DNA of 64,000 nt from Paragyromitra xinjiangensis (Eukaryota > Ascomycota > Pezizomycetes > Pezizales > Discinaceae): the NCBI GenBank assembly GCA_038503065.1, contig JBCAMK010000007.1:1240001-1304000 (forward strand), written 5' to 3'. Below are positions 37,099 through 47,507 of the stretch, piece by piece. The notes beneath the pieces were generated by a model. The model was not told the DNA's origin. It saw only the letters and a list, made by a program, of their open reading frames with translations, and did no database searches. The translations under genes and the position numbers were made by a program. Position 1 is the stretch's first letter, and each line of letters begins with the position of its first letter.

Positions 37099-37440
37099 TA
37101 AATATGGGGCTCAGGTAGAAAACGCATAAAGAGAAGAAATACATCGCAACCAAAGGCCAGAGGGTAAGACTATAGGTAAACCTATGAAATCCCCAACTAC
37201 AGCTGATGAATTAAAAATATTCATTTGGTTTCTCCTTTAGAATTTAAAGATTGTAGTAAAAATTTGCTCGTAGCTAACATGTACATACATGTAGACAGTA
37301 CTTTCCTACCTAGTAACACTCCCTGAGTAATATCGCGGCATTTTGACCAGAAAGCCAATCATTATTTGATCCTACAGTGCTAGCAGTTATATAGGTAATA
37401 CTATTCTCGAGGAGAGAACTAGAAGGAAGAATTAGGTATA

Positions 37441-37659
37441 CTCATGATGCAATCGGTTATTTAATATTACAGGGTTTCTAATGAAGAGACGTCCTATTGG
37501 GTGAACAAGACTCAAGGCAGCGATGTATGGCACTGCCACTTTGTTGATCAAGTCATTTATGGGAGTTTTCGGGCTGTTGATGCTGTTTCTTACTTTATTC
37601 GCTTCATATCTTGATTGGTTCGAAACCCTGTAATATTGAATAACCGATTGTATCACGAG
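37441..37659. mobile_element. Second MITE-like element, 219 bp, ~35-bp terminal inverted repeats, TA flanks
   Basis: The left end runs CTCATGATGCAATCGGTTAT and continues to ...ATTACAGGGTTT. The right end is its inverted copy with about three mismatches. TA flanks both ends (37439-37440 and 37660-37661). The terminal sequence differs from the 461-bp element, so it is a separate family. The 79-codon frame spanning it is a by-product of the inverted arms. Confidence 0.75.
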
Positions 37660-38314
37660 TACTCTACTCATGCCGCCGTTTTGAAGTCGTGCTGCCTAGA
37701 TAGGAGGGAGCTTCCTATTCCCCAACTAAAAATTTGCGAAGCTGTCTGAATTTAAGGGTTTTACATATGAAATGCCAGAAAACAGTGGTATCTTGTTCAG
37801 AATCAATATCCCAAAGGCGCTATGGAGGAAAGAGGTGTCAAAAGAGCACCAAAAAGATGCCAAGAGAGGTGCAAGAGACTGCCGAGACTGCCTCCAACTA
37901 ATAGAAATAGCTTTCTCACCAGATCTTGCCAGCTTAGGCAACGCGACTTCAAAACGGCCGCATGAGTAGTGCTTACCCTAGGTTCTGGGGACGATCAATA
38001 CGTAAGAACTTGCGGGGTACAAGCACGGTGGCGCAGCCGATAGGCTAGAGAGCAACATTAACAGGCATTTATTTACAAAATGACCCCTTGCAAACCCAGG
38101 ATCAAAAGGCCAAGTAGCTTGACATTATATTAGGTCAAGGCATAACGGGGCTCACTTCCCCGAAGAGTTATTGACTACCAGGCTTTTGCGTCACCGTAAG
38201 GCCCTCTTCGGTAGCCCTAGATCATCATGTGAAAGAATTCGAAGATCAAACATCAACTTTGCTGTTTGGGGTACTGAACAACATCCGAATTCACAGTTAG
38301 CTTCCGTAATACGG

Positions 38315-38323
38315 GATATAAAG
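38315..38323 (+). promoter_or_regulatory. TATA box of the BNR-repeat gene
   Basis: GATATAAAG lies 76 bp upstream of the ATG at 38399, a good match in sequence and distance to a fungal TATA element. Confidence 0.5.
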
Positions 38324-38398
38324 ACCATGATTCCCAGCAGCGACACATTATAGACCGGAAAACAGTTCACTCATTCAAATTCTTCTATCGCTACCAAC

Positions 38399-39469
38399 AT
38401 GCTCCGATACACGCAATTCGCATTCAGCTTCTTTTTGTTGCATTTTTGCATCCTTTCCTCTTTCATATTCACCGCCTATGCCATTTCACCCTCCTTCGAT
38501 GGTTCTTCCCAAGTCATGGGCGCAGGAACCTATCCCCGTTCTACTCGCCTAAACGATGGCTCCTTACTTGGAAGCTATACGGCCTTCGAGGGCACCGAGA
38601 ATATCATCAAAGTCATCCGCAGCACAGACAACGGAAACTCTTGGGATGCCTACGGAGAGGTTACTCGGGGCGTGGGAGACATAGATAACGGCTTCCTTCT
38701 GCAACTTTCCAATGGCAAAATTCTCTGCGCGTTCAGAAACCATTCCAAGGACGGGAGTGGCGCATATACAGTCTTCCGTATTACAATCTGTGTATCATCA
38801 GATGGTGGGAATACTTGGGCATATTTAAGCACAGCGGAAGTGGGTGCGCCTCCAAATGGGCTATGGGAACCGTTCATGAGGATCGGCACCGACGGTAGAG
38901 TACAGTTATACTACTCTAGAGAACTAGCGAGTAATGACCAGGACAACCTTGTGCGCTTTTCTTCGGACGGAGGTGCAACTTGGACCGACTCTACTGTCGT
39001 TTCAGGATCTGGGATCGTCGCTCGAGACGGAATGGTTGGGATAACTCAATTCAACGACGGCCAGACGAAACTCATTGCTATCTTCGAAACCAATGAGGGC
39101 GGGACCTTTGGTCTCAAATCAACCACTTCATCCAATGATGGCCTTTCTTGGGGTAATCGCCAAACCGTCTACCGCGCCACCGGCAATAACAATAATGCTG
39201 GCGCACCCCAGATCACGAATGCCGGTGGAACCTTGGTAGCAAGCTTCATGACGGACGAGGACACTAGTCTGCACCAATGGGTATCCGGTGCTTCTACCAA
39301 AATCATTGTTTCCACAACTATAAGCTCAGGCTCGATTAGTTGGGGTAATAAATTGACCGTAGGAAACGTACAGTCAAACTGGCCAGGCATAATGACTCTT
39401 GATAACAATCATGTTTTGGTTATGTATGATAACGGTGGAGCAAAAAGTCAACGGATCGTACTTCAGTGA
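38399..39469 (+). CDS. Secreted BNR/Asp-box protein of the sialidase superfamily
   Basis: Single exon of 356 residues. A strong signal peptide covers about residues 1-28: a basic start, a long Phe/Leu-rich core, then AYA before ISPSF. The mature part carries four Asp-box motifs (STDNGNSW, SSDGGNTW, SSDGGATW, SSNDGLSW) typical of a six-bladed beta-propeller. An arginine follows the entry strand (PRSTRLNDGSLL), and LWEPFMRIGTDGRVQLYYS and ARDGMVG segments are present. These recall fungal GH33/GH93-like proteins, exo-sialidases or exo-arabinanases. Substrate cannot be told from sequence; plant or fungal cell-wall glycan is likely. A TATA box sits 76 bp upstream. The gene has no introns, unlike most of its neighbours. 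Confidence 0.85.
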   Translation: MLRYTQFAFSFFLLHFCILSSFIFTAYAISPSFDGSSQVMGAGTYPRSTRLNDGSLLGSYTAFEGTENIIKVIRSTDNGNSWDAYGEVTRGVGDIDNGFLLQLSNGKILCAFRNHSKDGSGAYTVFRITICVSSDGGNTWAYLSTAEVGAPPNGLWEPFMRIGTDGRVQLYYSRELASNDQDNLVRFSSDGGATWTDSTVVSGSGIVARDGMVGITQFNDGQTKLIAIFETNEGGTFGLKSTTSSNDGLSWGNRQTVYRATGNNNNAGAPQITNAGGTLVASFMTDEDTSLHQWVSGASTKIIVSTTISSGSISWGNKLTVGNVQSNWPGIMTLDNNHVLVMYDNGGAKSQRIVLQ

Positions 39470-39837
39470 ACTTTAGAAATGTGGGGTTAGAGGATTTCGA
39501 GAATGTTGATGTCATGTCATGTCATTAAACTTTTGTCTTGTTCTTACTTCAGTGTGTCTTTCTTCATCTTACCTCCTATTGCTCTCTGTTTTACACAAAC
39601 ATAGATATATGTATCTCTGATGATGCAAATTATTTCGGAAGCCCATTCCCAATGCTTCCCGTTGAACCGCATACGTCTCTCCAAGCACAAACAGGGTTTA
39701 CTTTATCATAGAAGAAGTGATGGCAAATGATCAGCGGTGCAATTACAGTGCGTTCCCGAGCAAGACGGTCCCAAGTTTAGTTCTTAAGATTCAGGTATAT
39801 AACTTTATAAATTCTTAGATTAGTAACAGTCATCAAT

Positions 39838-39909
39838 GACTGCGTGGCGCAACGGTAGCGCGTTCGACTCCAGATCGAAAGGCTGCGTGTTCAAATCACG
39901 TCGTGGTCA
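39838..39909 (+). tRNA. tRNA-Trp (CCA anticodon)
   Basis: A 72-nt cloverleaf. The acceptor stem GACTGCG pairs with CGTGGTC, including two G-T pairs, and the discriminator is A. The D arm carries GCGC...GCGC. The anticodon stem TTCGA/TCGAA closes the loop CTCCAGA, which places CCA at positions 34-36. The T arm GCGTG-TTCAAAT-CACGT has one G-T pair. No intron is present. It decodes UGG in cytoplasmic translation. Confidence 0.93.
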
Positions 39910-39924
39910 AATTTCATTTTACAA

Positions 39925-39931
39925 TTTTTTT
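39925..39931 (+). terminator. RNA polymerase III terminator of tRNA-Trp
   Basis: A run of seven Ts begins 15 nt after the tRNA. A shorter TTTT at 39917-39920 lies between them. Confidence 0.75.
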
Positions 39932-40493
39932 CTTCACCCCCACCCTACCAAACGAATGTTTACACTATCGACGAACCGCCTATTCCTTTCTCATACAAAA
40001 TCACAACAAAATCCTGAAAGAATGCCTGGCCCGAGCTGGTGAAATCCTCGGGAAGCACAAGCTTGTTCCATCCTCCTCTACAACCCTGTAGCTAAATAGT
40101 TTAAATAGGATCTTAGGCGATTCTAAGTCTCCATACACATACACATACACCCAGGTAGATTTATACAGTATAGCAATCCTAGCTTACAAATATTGCCTCC
40201 AGAGCTCCGATAAATACCGCATCCCCAGTCATTCTTTGTCTCCCTCAGTGATTGATTGTCTCTCAGAATGACTACGCGGTGATCATCCCGATACCGAGGG
40301 ACTTTCCATTGCTCCTAAATTACATTACCTCTGAAGCCGCTTAAGCAGAAATACGTAGGAGAAACCCTTCAATAATTTAAAACCACATCACATGCTTGGA
40401 AATCGGTCGGTTAGCTCTAGGATATTCAGCCATGGAGAGCGTAAATCTTAGCCCTTTCCGTAACTCTAGTAACACGATAATGCATGTAAATCC

Positions 40494-40509
40494 GAGTGAT
40501 AGTCCATGA
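40494..40509 (+). repeat. Dispersed GAGTGAT-N6-TGA word
   Basis: Exact copy, middle AGTCCA, between tRNA-Trp and the cyclophilin gene. Confidence 0.6.
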
Positions 40510-41042
40510 GCCCAAATGACTAATAAGGGAATACTCAAAGATTCCACTCCCCTGACTCCAGCCTACCAGAAATTTAGCTATTAATTAAAGTTAGTTACAC
40601 TCGCTTATAGATTTTTTAAGGCAATCCGTTGGCTTAGCTATCAGGCATAAATTTATCTAACCCCGATTAGCGAGTGATATGTGATGGATTTCCCCGAGGA
40701 AGTTTTCTACTGGTTTAATGTCGCCTAAATTTCAACCCTAGGCTCTGCAGGTACCGTCCCCAAGTCTATTTATAGCACTAAAGATGAATGACTAGATCCC
40801 ACTATTGAGGCTTGCGCAATCTTGCTGCTAGAGGCTTGGCCTTCATTCTTTTCATTCTCTATGATGTATTTAAGTATTAAACGCTCTCAAAGTACCGATA
40901 GACATAGACGAATAGTTAATACAGGTTCAAGAGCGAATAGAAAGAGTCATAGTTGTTATAGGCTTGCCAAAGGAGAAAAGTGATTAAAAGCATTTATAGA
41001 ACCTGCGATCTCAAAAAATTTGTTTCCAGCTCCTAAATATTT

Positions 41043-42658
41043 CTATCCAAAGAACTTCTTATAGGCTGCCTTCTCCTTATCCTTCTTCGCCTGGACTTTG
41101 TCCTTAGCCGTATTAAGATCCCTTAGTACCGCCTCATCCCCTGGCACGTACTTGTTCGCTTCCTTCAGATCTTCCAGCGCACCATCATCATCCTTCAATG
41201 CAGTCTTCGCCGTTGCTCTTCTAAACAACGCTTTTGCTTTATCCGTCCCGGTAATGTCCGGAATCGCAAGCGCTTTCGTTGCGGCTTCCTCTGCTTCACG
41301 GTAAAGCTTTTGCTTGTTCTGCAGCAGCGCGCTATTGGATAAGAGCACGAATTTGAGCGCCTGGATGTTCTTGAAGAGTTCCGGTGGGTCGCCTTCAACG
41401 GAGACCGGGTACTCTGCGAGGTAGCGGAGGCCTTTGGTGTATTTCTCGAGCCCGAGTTCGAGGTCACCCTTCTTGAAGGCTTTGTTGCCGAATTCCTTAA
41501 GTTCAGTACTGATGCGGAGAATGGTAGATCCGTCCATCTGTGGGTCTTCGTCATCAGGGAAGTCTTCGTATTTATCGCCGGTGCCGTCATCGCTACGGGT
41601 TGCAGCAACTTCAGCGTCGGGACCTTGAAGCTCGCCGCAGTCTATTGATGGAGAAAAAAAAAATTAATATGAGTTTTTACCGTGATTCAAAAGGAATTGA
41701 AAAAACTAACTTTCAATTATAACGGGCCTGCCAGGTTTGTCGGTGTTGTCTGTCTTCATTTCCTCGATTTTCCTGATGACGCTCTTGCCAGACAGAACCT
41801 CACCAAAGACAACGTGCTTTTGGTCTAGATGAGGTGTAGGAACAGTGGTGATAAAAAATTGACTTCCATTGGTACCTAAGTGATCGTTAGCACCACTACA
41901 CTAAAAGCCACAAAGTATAGCCAGAGCATACCAGGACCAGCGTTAGCCATCGACAACAAGAATGGCTTATCGTGCTTCTTGATGAAGTTTTCATCCTCGA
42001 ACTTCGTGCCGTAGATAGACTCACCGCCGGATCTGTAAATATTTTGTCAGATCCTGCCTCAACCGCTTTTTTTTACGGGGTGGTGAGGTACCCATTGCCC
42101 GCAGTAAAGTCGCCACCCTGGATCATGAACCGTTTGATAACACGGTGGAAACCCGAGCCTGAAATCGGGGTATTCGTTAGTTTCGGTAGAGCCAATACGA
42201 CATACTCTAAGACATACCCTTGTAATACAATGGCTTCCCAGACTTCCCAATGCCCTTCTCTCCGGTACATAGAGCACGGAAGTTTTCTGCTGTTTTTGGG
42301 ACAACTTTTCAGAGCTGTTAGCACCGCTGTATAAATTCAAGATCCAGAGTCACTGAGCTTACTGTCGTTATACTATTTCTCCCACCAGTTAGTGTCTAGT
42401 GTCCAACCACAAGGGAAGCAAGGATATTTTGCTCATACCAACTCAAGGACGACACGTTCAGCGCGTTTCCCGCCAACGGAGATATCGAGAAAGCAGCGAA
42501 CACGCTCTATCTCACCAAACGAGTCCGTCAGTTGTTATCCGTTTTTCAGCCGCAACTCACCATACCCCGCCAAAAAGGGACCCCGCTAAACCCTAGCGGT
42601 ATCAAAAGCGCAAATCCAAAAAGAAAAACTTACGGACTGGAGCAGATTCCTCGGCCAT
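41043..42658 (-). CDS. CPR6: Cyclophilin 40-type peptidyl-prolyl isomerase with TPR domain
   Basis: Eight exons (42658-42634, 42506-42439, 42372-42363, 42304-42218, 42158-42092, 42032-41932, 41875-41711, 41641-41043) give 1122 nt and 373 residues, the usual CYP40 length. The isomerase domain (about 10-178) has [16 protein letters not shown], the active-site block [15 protein letters not shown] (about 67-81), NGSQFFITT and [12 protein letters not shown]. The residue that is tryptophan in cyclosporin-sensitive cyclophilins is His135, as is typical for CYP40. The C-terminal half holds three TPR helices ([22 protein letters not shown] onward) that bind the Hsp90 C-terminus, so it should act as a cytosolic Hsp90 co-chaperone. 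Exon 3 is only 10 nt (TATAACGACA) and is required to make [15 protein letters not shown]. Orthologous to S. cerevisiae Cpr6/Cpr7 by family. Confidence 0.95.
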
Positions 42659-43507
42659 GGCGAGTTATTTCCTTTTGTCGTATATTTCAGAACAATTGGT
42701 CAAGCAAAGAGATGAAGGGAGGGATGAGGGATGAAGGTTGAGTGAGGAATGCACACTGGGACCCTTTTGAAAGCGGGCTTGAAACGCGCGGAAGGTTCCA
42801 GAGCCTCCCTCAGCGATCTTGCGCAATGGATGGCATTGGTATCCTGACTTTCCCCACCTTTTCCCGCGCCCCTCCCCCACGTTCAGTCTCGATTGAATAT
42901 GATTGACAGGCACAATTTTTGCAACTCCAACACGTGCTCCAGCCCAGAATATTCCACACACTTGTCGAGTACCCCGCCTCGAGAAACAAGGCGTCTACTT
43001 TACGGGCCTTAATGTTAAATGAAGTCACAATAAGCAATCGGGATGCACGAATAGGGTACTACGTAGCACATGTGCACAGTGCTAAAGCCTTAATCTCTGC
43101 ATGGCCGGCTGAAGCCGAAGGCTTCGAGTGACTAGGCATGAGCAGCCCGATATGAGAACTGCGCCCTCAGGTAATGTTTTTCCTACTGGCGCCGAAAGCG
43201 CGGCACAACTGCACATACACAAGAGTTATATCACCCGCTTACTCCCTGATTTTGCAACGCACAACTTGCTTATTTCCGGCCCTAAATAATGTGCGCAGCT
43301 AACCAGAGGGCAGTGATAAAAAAAGTTGAGCTGTGATATTAGGCGTGCCACATGAGAGCTCCACGGCTTGTTGGTTGTTAGTATATATAAATTTCCGGGG
43401 TATACCACTGAGCACCATGCTTGCCGCTTTCTCCACGGTAATCATGTAAGTTCATATTTCTAGGTATCTCCTCTAAACGCCGATCTTTCGATTGCCGTCT
43501 ACGCCAT
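42659..43507. other. Promoter side of the cyclophilin gene and 3' flank of the deacylase gene
   Basis: About 850 bp between two minus-strand genes. A TATATATAA tract lies at about 43381-43389 on the plus strand. A mini frame (43418-43450) that follows it ends after 10 codons and is not supported as a gene. Otherwise nothing is seen. Confidence 0.45.
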
Positions 43508-44252
43508 CTATTCGGGTTTTACTTCCTTACTCTCTATGCTCTCTATTTCTTTACCGTTTTCCCTCTTTGGCTTACCTTGCACTTTGCCCCTAGTCTTAAT
43601 ACCACCTGCGACTGCCTCCTTATCTTTTGGGGTAGTCGAGACCTCAAAAGTAACTGGGCCATCGTTAATCAATGCAACCTGCATCATGGCCCCGAAAACT
43701 CCGTCCTGCACCCTTGCGTTCCCGTCTTCCTGTGCTAATTTCTTCTCCTTAACATACACTTCTCGTGTTTTCCGAAGCAGAGAAGTATAAATGTCCTTCG
43801 CCAGCGAAGGTGGGCAGGCTCCGTGGAAATCAGGCTTACTCCCCTTTTTGATCGTTGCCAGAAGCGTAAATTGAGATACGAGCAGAACCTGGTAATCCAT
43901 GTCTATGACAGATGTCTTCCACCGGCTGCCATCTTCCGAGTCCCACAATTTAAGTTTGAGGATCTTGTTGGCAAGAGATTCAACATCCTTTGGAGTGTCG
44001 TCTGGGGCGACTAGAGAGAACAGAGATCGAAAGAGGTGGTTAGGACGAGAGGAGATACAGCTCGATAGATGGTAGGGAAGTGGCCCTACCAGCTGCAAAC
44101 ACAAGGACGCCTCTGCCAATCGAAGACACGACTTCGTTGTCAACAGTAACAGAGGCAGATAGAACACGTTGTATTATAGCTGAAAGAGAGTGTTAGACGG
44201 TAGTTGCAGGTAGGGTAAATACATTTCGGTGATTCAGAGAAAGACCTTTCAT
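43508..44252 (-). CDS. DTD1: D-aminoacyl-tRNA deacylase
   Basis: Three exons (44252-44246, 44179-44090, 44010-43508) total 600 nt, giving 199 residues. The enzyme hydrolyses D-amino acids (and glycine) mis-charged on tRNA, protecting translation. Family hallmarks are MKAIIQRVLSASVTVD at the N-terminus, the SQFTL motif (78-82) with the conserved threonine, and the NDGPVTF motif (148-153) with the Gly-Pro pair. The core is about 155 residues, the usual full length. A 40-residue Lys/Glu-rich tail is extra. Exon 1 is just 7 nt (ATGAAAG), and its donor is the unusual GTCTTT. The alternative donor GTATTT further on would put a stop in frame. This choice rests on restoring the conserved MKAIIQRV start. 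Confidence 0.92.
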
Positions 44253-44972
44253 ATTAATGGAATTTCTGCGTTGATGATGGTGGGGTAGTGAACGAGATGG
44301 ACGGTAGGAGGCACTCTATCTCAGACTGGCTCGATGGAATGAGATGCGAGGGGTTGCGGCTCTGTAGGCTGGCTCTGAGGCAAAACACCCGCCAAGGCTG
44401 AGGCACTGCAACCAGCAGGTGACACTTGCCTGAAGCAGGAAAGAAGGGGGCGGTTGGGGAAGGCTAAGGGTTGGGTGTGGTTGGAATGGCGATCTATTTG
44501 GAGAAGTCACATAAGATGAGTTATGAATAAATGTAACTATCGACGAGATTCGTGATTGCTCCGCCGGCTGGAAATTTGAGAGAGCAGGCCATCAACACCA
44601 GACCATAGGCGAAAAAGAGGGAATCCGATAGAATCTATAGAAGGCAAGCCACGGATACATGAACACCTGCAGTCTCTATCCAGAAGTTGCACAAGTAACC
44701 CTGTCACCGCCCAGCGAGAGATCAGCCCTCGCATTCATCCCTCCATTCATTGCTACCGATACACTAAGACGAAGTATCGACACTTCACTCCTCAATCGAG
44801 AGCCACCATCTTCCTCTACCAACTTCAAACAGTGCACCCTCTTAAACTCGCACCGACAAGCCGTGCGAGAAATCTCCCCCCATCGACACCGCCTCTCACT
44901 ACCATCTAACACTCTATTCCGGCGCACAACGTCCATCACCATCTCCCTGCATCGCCGACCCCTCCCCCGAAA
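44253..44972. promoter_or_regulatory. Divergent promoter region between the deacylase and NOT3 genes
   Basis: About 720 bp. The half next to NOT3 (44650-44970) is C/A-rich on the plus strand, like a fungal 5' leader, and contains overlapping short frames without domain features. Confidence 0.45.
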
Positions 44973-47507
44973 ATGTCGGCTCGCAAACTCCAACAAGAGG
45001 TTGACCGAACCTTCAAACGCGTAGCGGAGGGCATACAGCAATTCGAATCAATCTACGAAAAACTCAATCAATGCACGAACGCCTCGCAGAAGGAGAAGCT
45101 GGAGGACTCGCTAAAACGTGAAATCAAGAAGCTGCAGCGGCAGAGGGATCAGATAAAAACATGGGCGGCTAGCTCCGAAATCAAGGATAAGAAACCGTTG
45201 CTGGACGAGAGGAAGAAGATCGAAATGGTAAGGATCATCGAGCCGCCCCTTGCCTTATTTCTCTCTATCAAGCTGTGTGAACGATGCCGGAGGTGAGGTT
45301 GAGGCAGAAAACGGGGAAGAGGGATTGGAAAAGTGTCCTTTGTTCTCTCTGTCGGTCTTCAGATTTGTCAGTTTGCTGCTACGACATACTCCTGCTACTC
45401 CTCCAGTAACGGGAAAGCACATCGTGGCATGCTTCATGGTTTCTGTTGTATCAGTCAAGACGACCTTGTTTCCCTTTCTCTTTCACTCACTATGGAAATT
45501 CCGCTACGCATATACCCCCCTTTCACCACTCTTCTTGCACGTCATGTTTGTTGGTTGTTCCAAGCTGATGTCTTCTCCCCCTTTACCGGGGTCCTGTGCA
45601 TATACCGCAGCAAATGGAAAAGTTCAAAGCTGTGGAGAAAGAAATGAAGACAAAAGCCTATTCTAAAGAAGGCCTGATGGCGTCTATTCGCCTAGATCCA
45701 ATGGCCCAAAAGAAGGCGGATCTGCAAAACTTTCTCTCCGACTGCACCTCAGAACTTGACCGTCAGATCGAAGCCTGCGAAGCGGAAGCTGAATCGCTCG
45801 CCGTCCACCTACGGAAAGGGAAAAAAGATTCATCGAAAGCAGACAGGATAGCCGAAGTAGAGCGGCAGGTAGAACGTCACAAGTGGCACCAGGGCAGACT
45901 AGAGTTGATCATGAGACTGCTAGAAAATGGCAAACTAGATTCTGAACAGGTGGAAGGAGTCAAAGATAGCATCAAGTTCTACGTTGATTCAAATCAGGAC
46001 GTCGACTACCAGGATTATGATAACGATACAATCTACGATGAATTAGATTTGGACGAGGAAAATCTAGAGGATCTATATGGTATTGGTGCAGATGCAGAGA
46101 GGATGTCCAGTCAAGACACACAGAGTATACAGGATGATCTATCCGAGAAGCCAGGCTCAACAAAGGACTCCGTGGTTGGAGGTCGAAGACCAAGTACTCA
46201 GCTCAAATCCCCTATGCCAGCTTTAGCAACACTGCATCAAGTTCCCGTTTCTACTACCCCCACTTTTGGCAGCAATGGCATCCCCCCCCCTAATGGCTCT
46301 TCTATGAAACCTGCTCCTCTACCAGCAAGGCCTGTTGGCGAAGTGCTGAAGTACGCATCAGTGGCGACAGCAGCAGCAGCGGCCGATAGGAACGTTGGAA
46401 TAGCCCCACTACCACCTCCACCAGGGATGGCACCTTTACCAAGCCCTGGAATTGCTCCTGGAAGTATAAGCGGAATGTCACCTTTACCAGCACCAAATGC
46501 TCCCAAGCAAAATTCCCAACGACAGCCCAGTGGATCCGGACCGGCCCCCACACCATCAATTTCAAGTCCTGCCCCTCCGTCAGTTCCTCCTACGCCATTA
46601 TTGGAAAGTGCTGTTATTTCTTCGTCTCCCCACCCTATAAACGCTGCTTTGGTATCCAGAACACCATCAAGTCAACCGCCAGAACCGTCACCTACAAAGT
46701 CTGAAGAGCCTGCACCCAGCAGTATCGCCACAAGTGAACACAGCGCACCCGTCAGCGAGCCAGAATCTAATAACGCACCGCAACCCTCTCCAGAACCTCC
46801 AACAGAATCTCATACCAACGGCACTAATGGCACTTCATCATCAAGCTCACCTGCACAATCCGAATCAACACCCCCGCCAGTAGAAGAATCTATCTACCAC
46901 CTCCCGCCCGGACTTCAAGATCTGATGTCCTCGTTCGAAAACACGAAGAAACGGCTACCTCCGCAACCTGGACAGGTACACCACTTCCTTGAGCACTCTC
47001 TCCTCAATGCACCAGACACCATCGATGCTGAAAAGCCACGACACTACAAGCCGACTACAAAATACAATACTGCACCTCACTACCCGCAAGAACCTTTACA
47101 GATATTCGACGATCCAGGCCTGTACAAGCGTGTAGATGTTGACACACTATTCTACGTGTTCTACTATAGACAAGGTACATACCAGCAATACCTGGCCGCT
47201 AAAGAGCTCAAAAAACAGAGCTGGCGGTTTCACAAGCAGTATCAAACATGGTTTCAAAGACACGAGGAGCCGAAAACCATTACGGAAGAGTACGAGCAAG
47301 GGACTTATAGGTTCTTTGATTACGAGAGTACTTGGTGGGTTTCTCGCCTCATTTTTCATTTCCTTCATTCCCTTCATTCTGTCGCTTTTCCGGCGAATAT
47401 GCCTCCTTCTGGTTGGCTGATTGTGTTTTTTGTCGTGGTGAAGGATGAATCGTCGCAAGACGGATTTCAAGTTTGCGTACAAATACCTCGAGGACGACGT
47501 ACTATAA
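44973..47507 (+). CDS. NOT3: CCR4-NOT complex subunit NOT3/NOT5
   Basis: Three exons (44973-45227, 45611-47334, 47444-47507) total 2043 nt, giving 680 residues. The N-terminal Not3 domain (about 1-235) starts [17 protein letters not shown] and includes [21 protein letters not shown] and [22 protein letters not shown], a long coiled coil. An acidic segment ([23 protein letters not shown]) and a Pro/Ser-rich linker follow (about 275-500). The C-terminal NOT box (about 530-680) has [43 protein letters not shown] and ends [25 protein letters not shown]. The protein scaffolds the deadenylase complex that shortens mRNA tails and links it to ribosomes. Intron 1 is unusually long (383 nt); intron 2 is 109 nt. 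Without removing intron 2 the frame runs on for another 200 nt of nonsense. Confidence 0.96.

Larger units (their letters stand above)
36218..38398. other. Intergenic region holding two MITE-like elements
   Basis: About 2.2 kb between the HET gene and the BNR-repeat gene. Two TA-flanked inverted-repeat elements occupy 36638-37098 and 37441-37659. A TACATGTA-type palindrome lies between them (37277-37294). No further coding region is seen. Confidence 0.6.
39470..41042. other. Intergenic with a tRNA gene
   Basis: About 1.6 kb between converging protein genes. It holds tRNA-Trp at 39838-39909 and one GAGTGAT-N6-TGA copy at 40494-40509, with a near match (TGG instead of TGA) at 40672-40687. Nothing else is recognised. 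Confidence 0.5.

Noticed and set aside
43381..43450. TATA-like tract followed by a 10-codon plus-strand frame and a GTAAGT donor
   Set aside because: No acceptor leads to a coding exon before the antisense deacylase gene begins.
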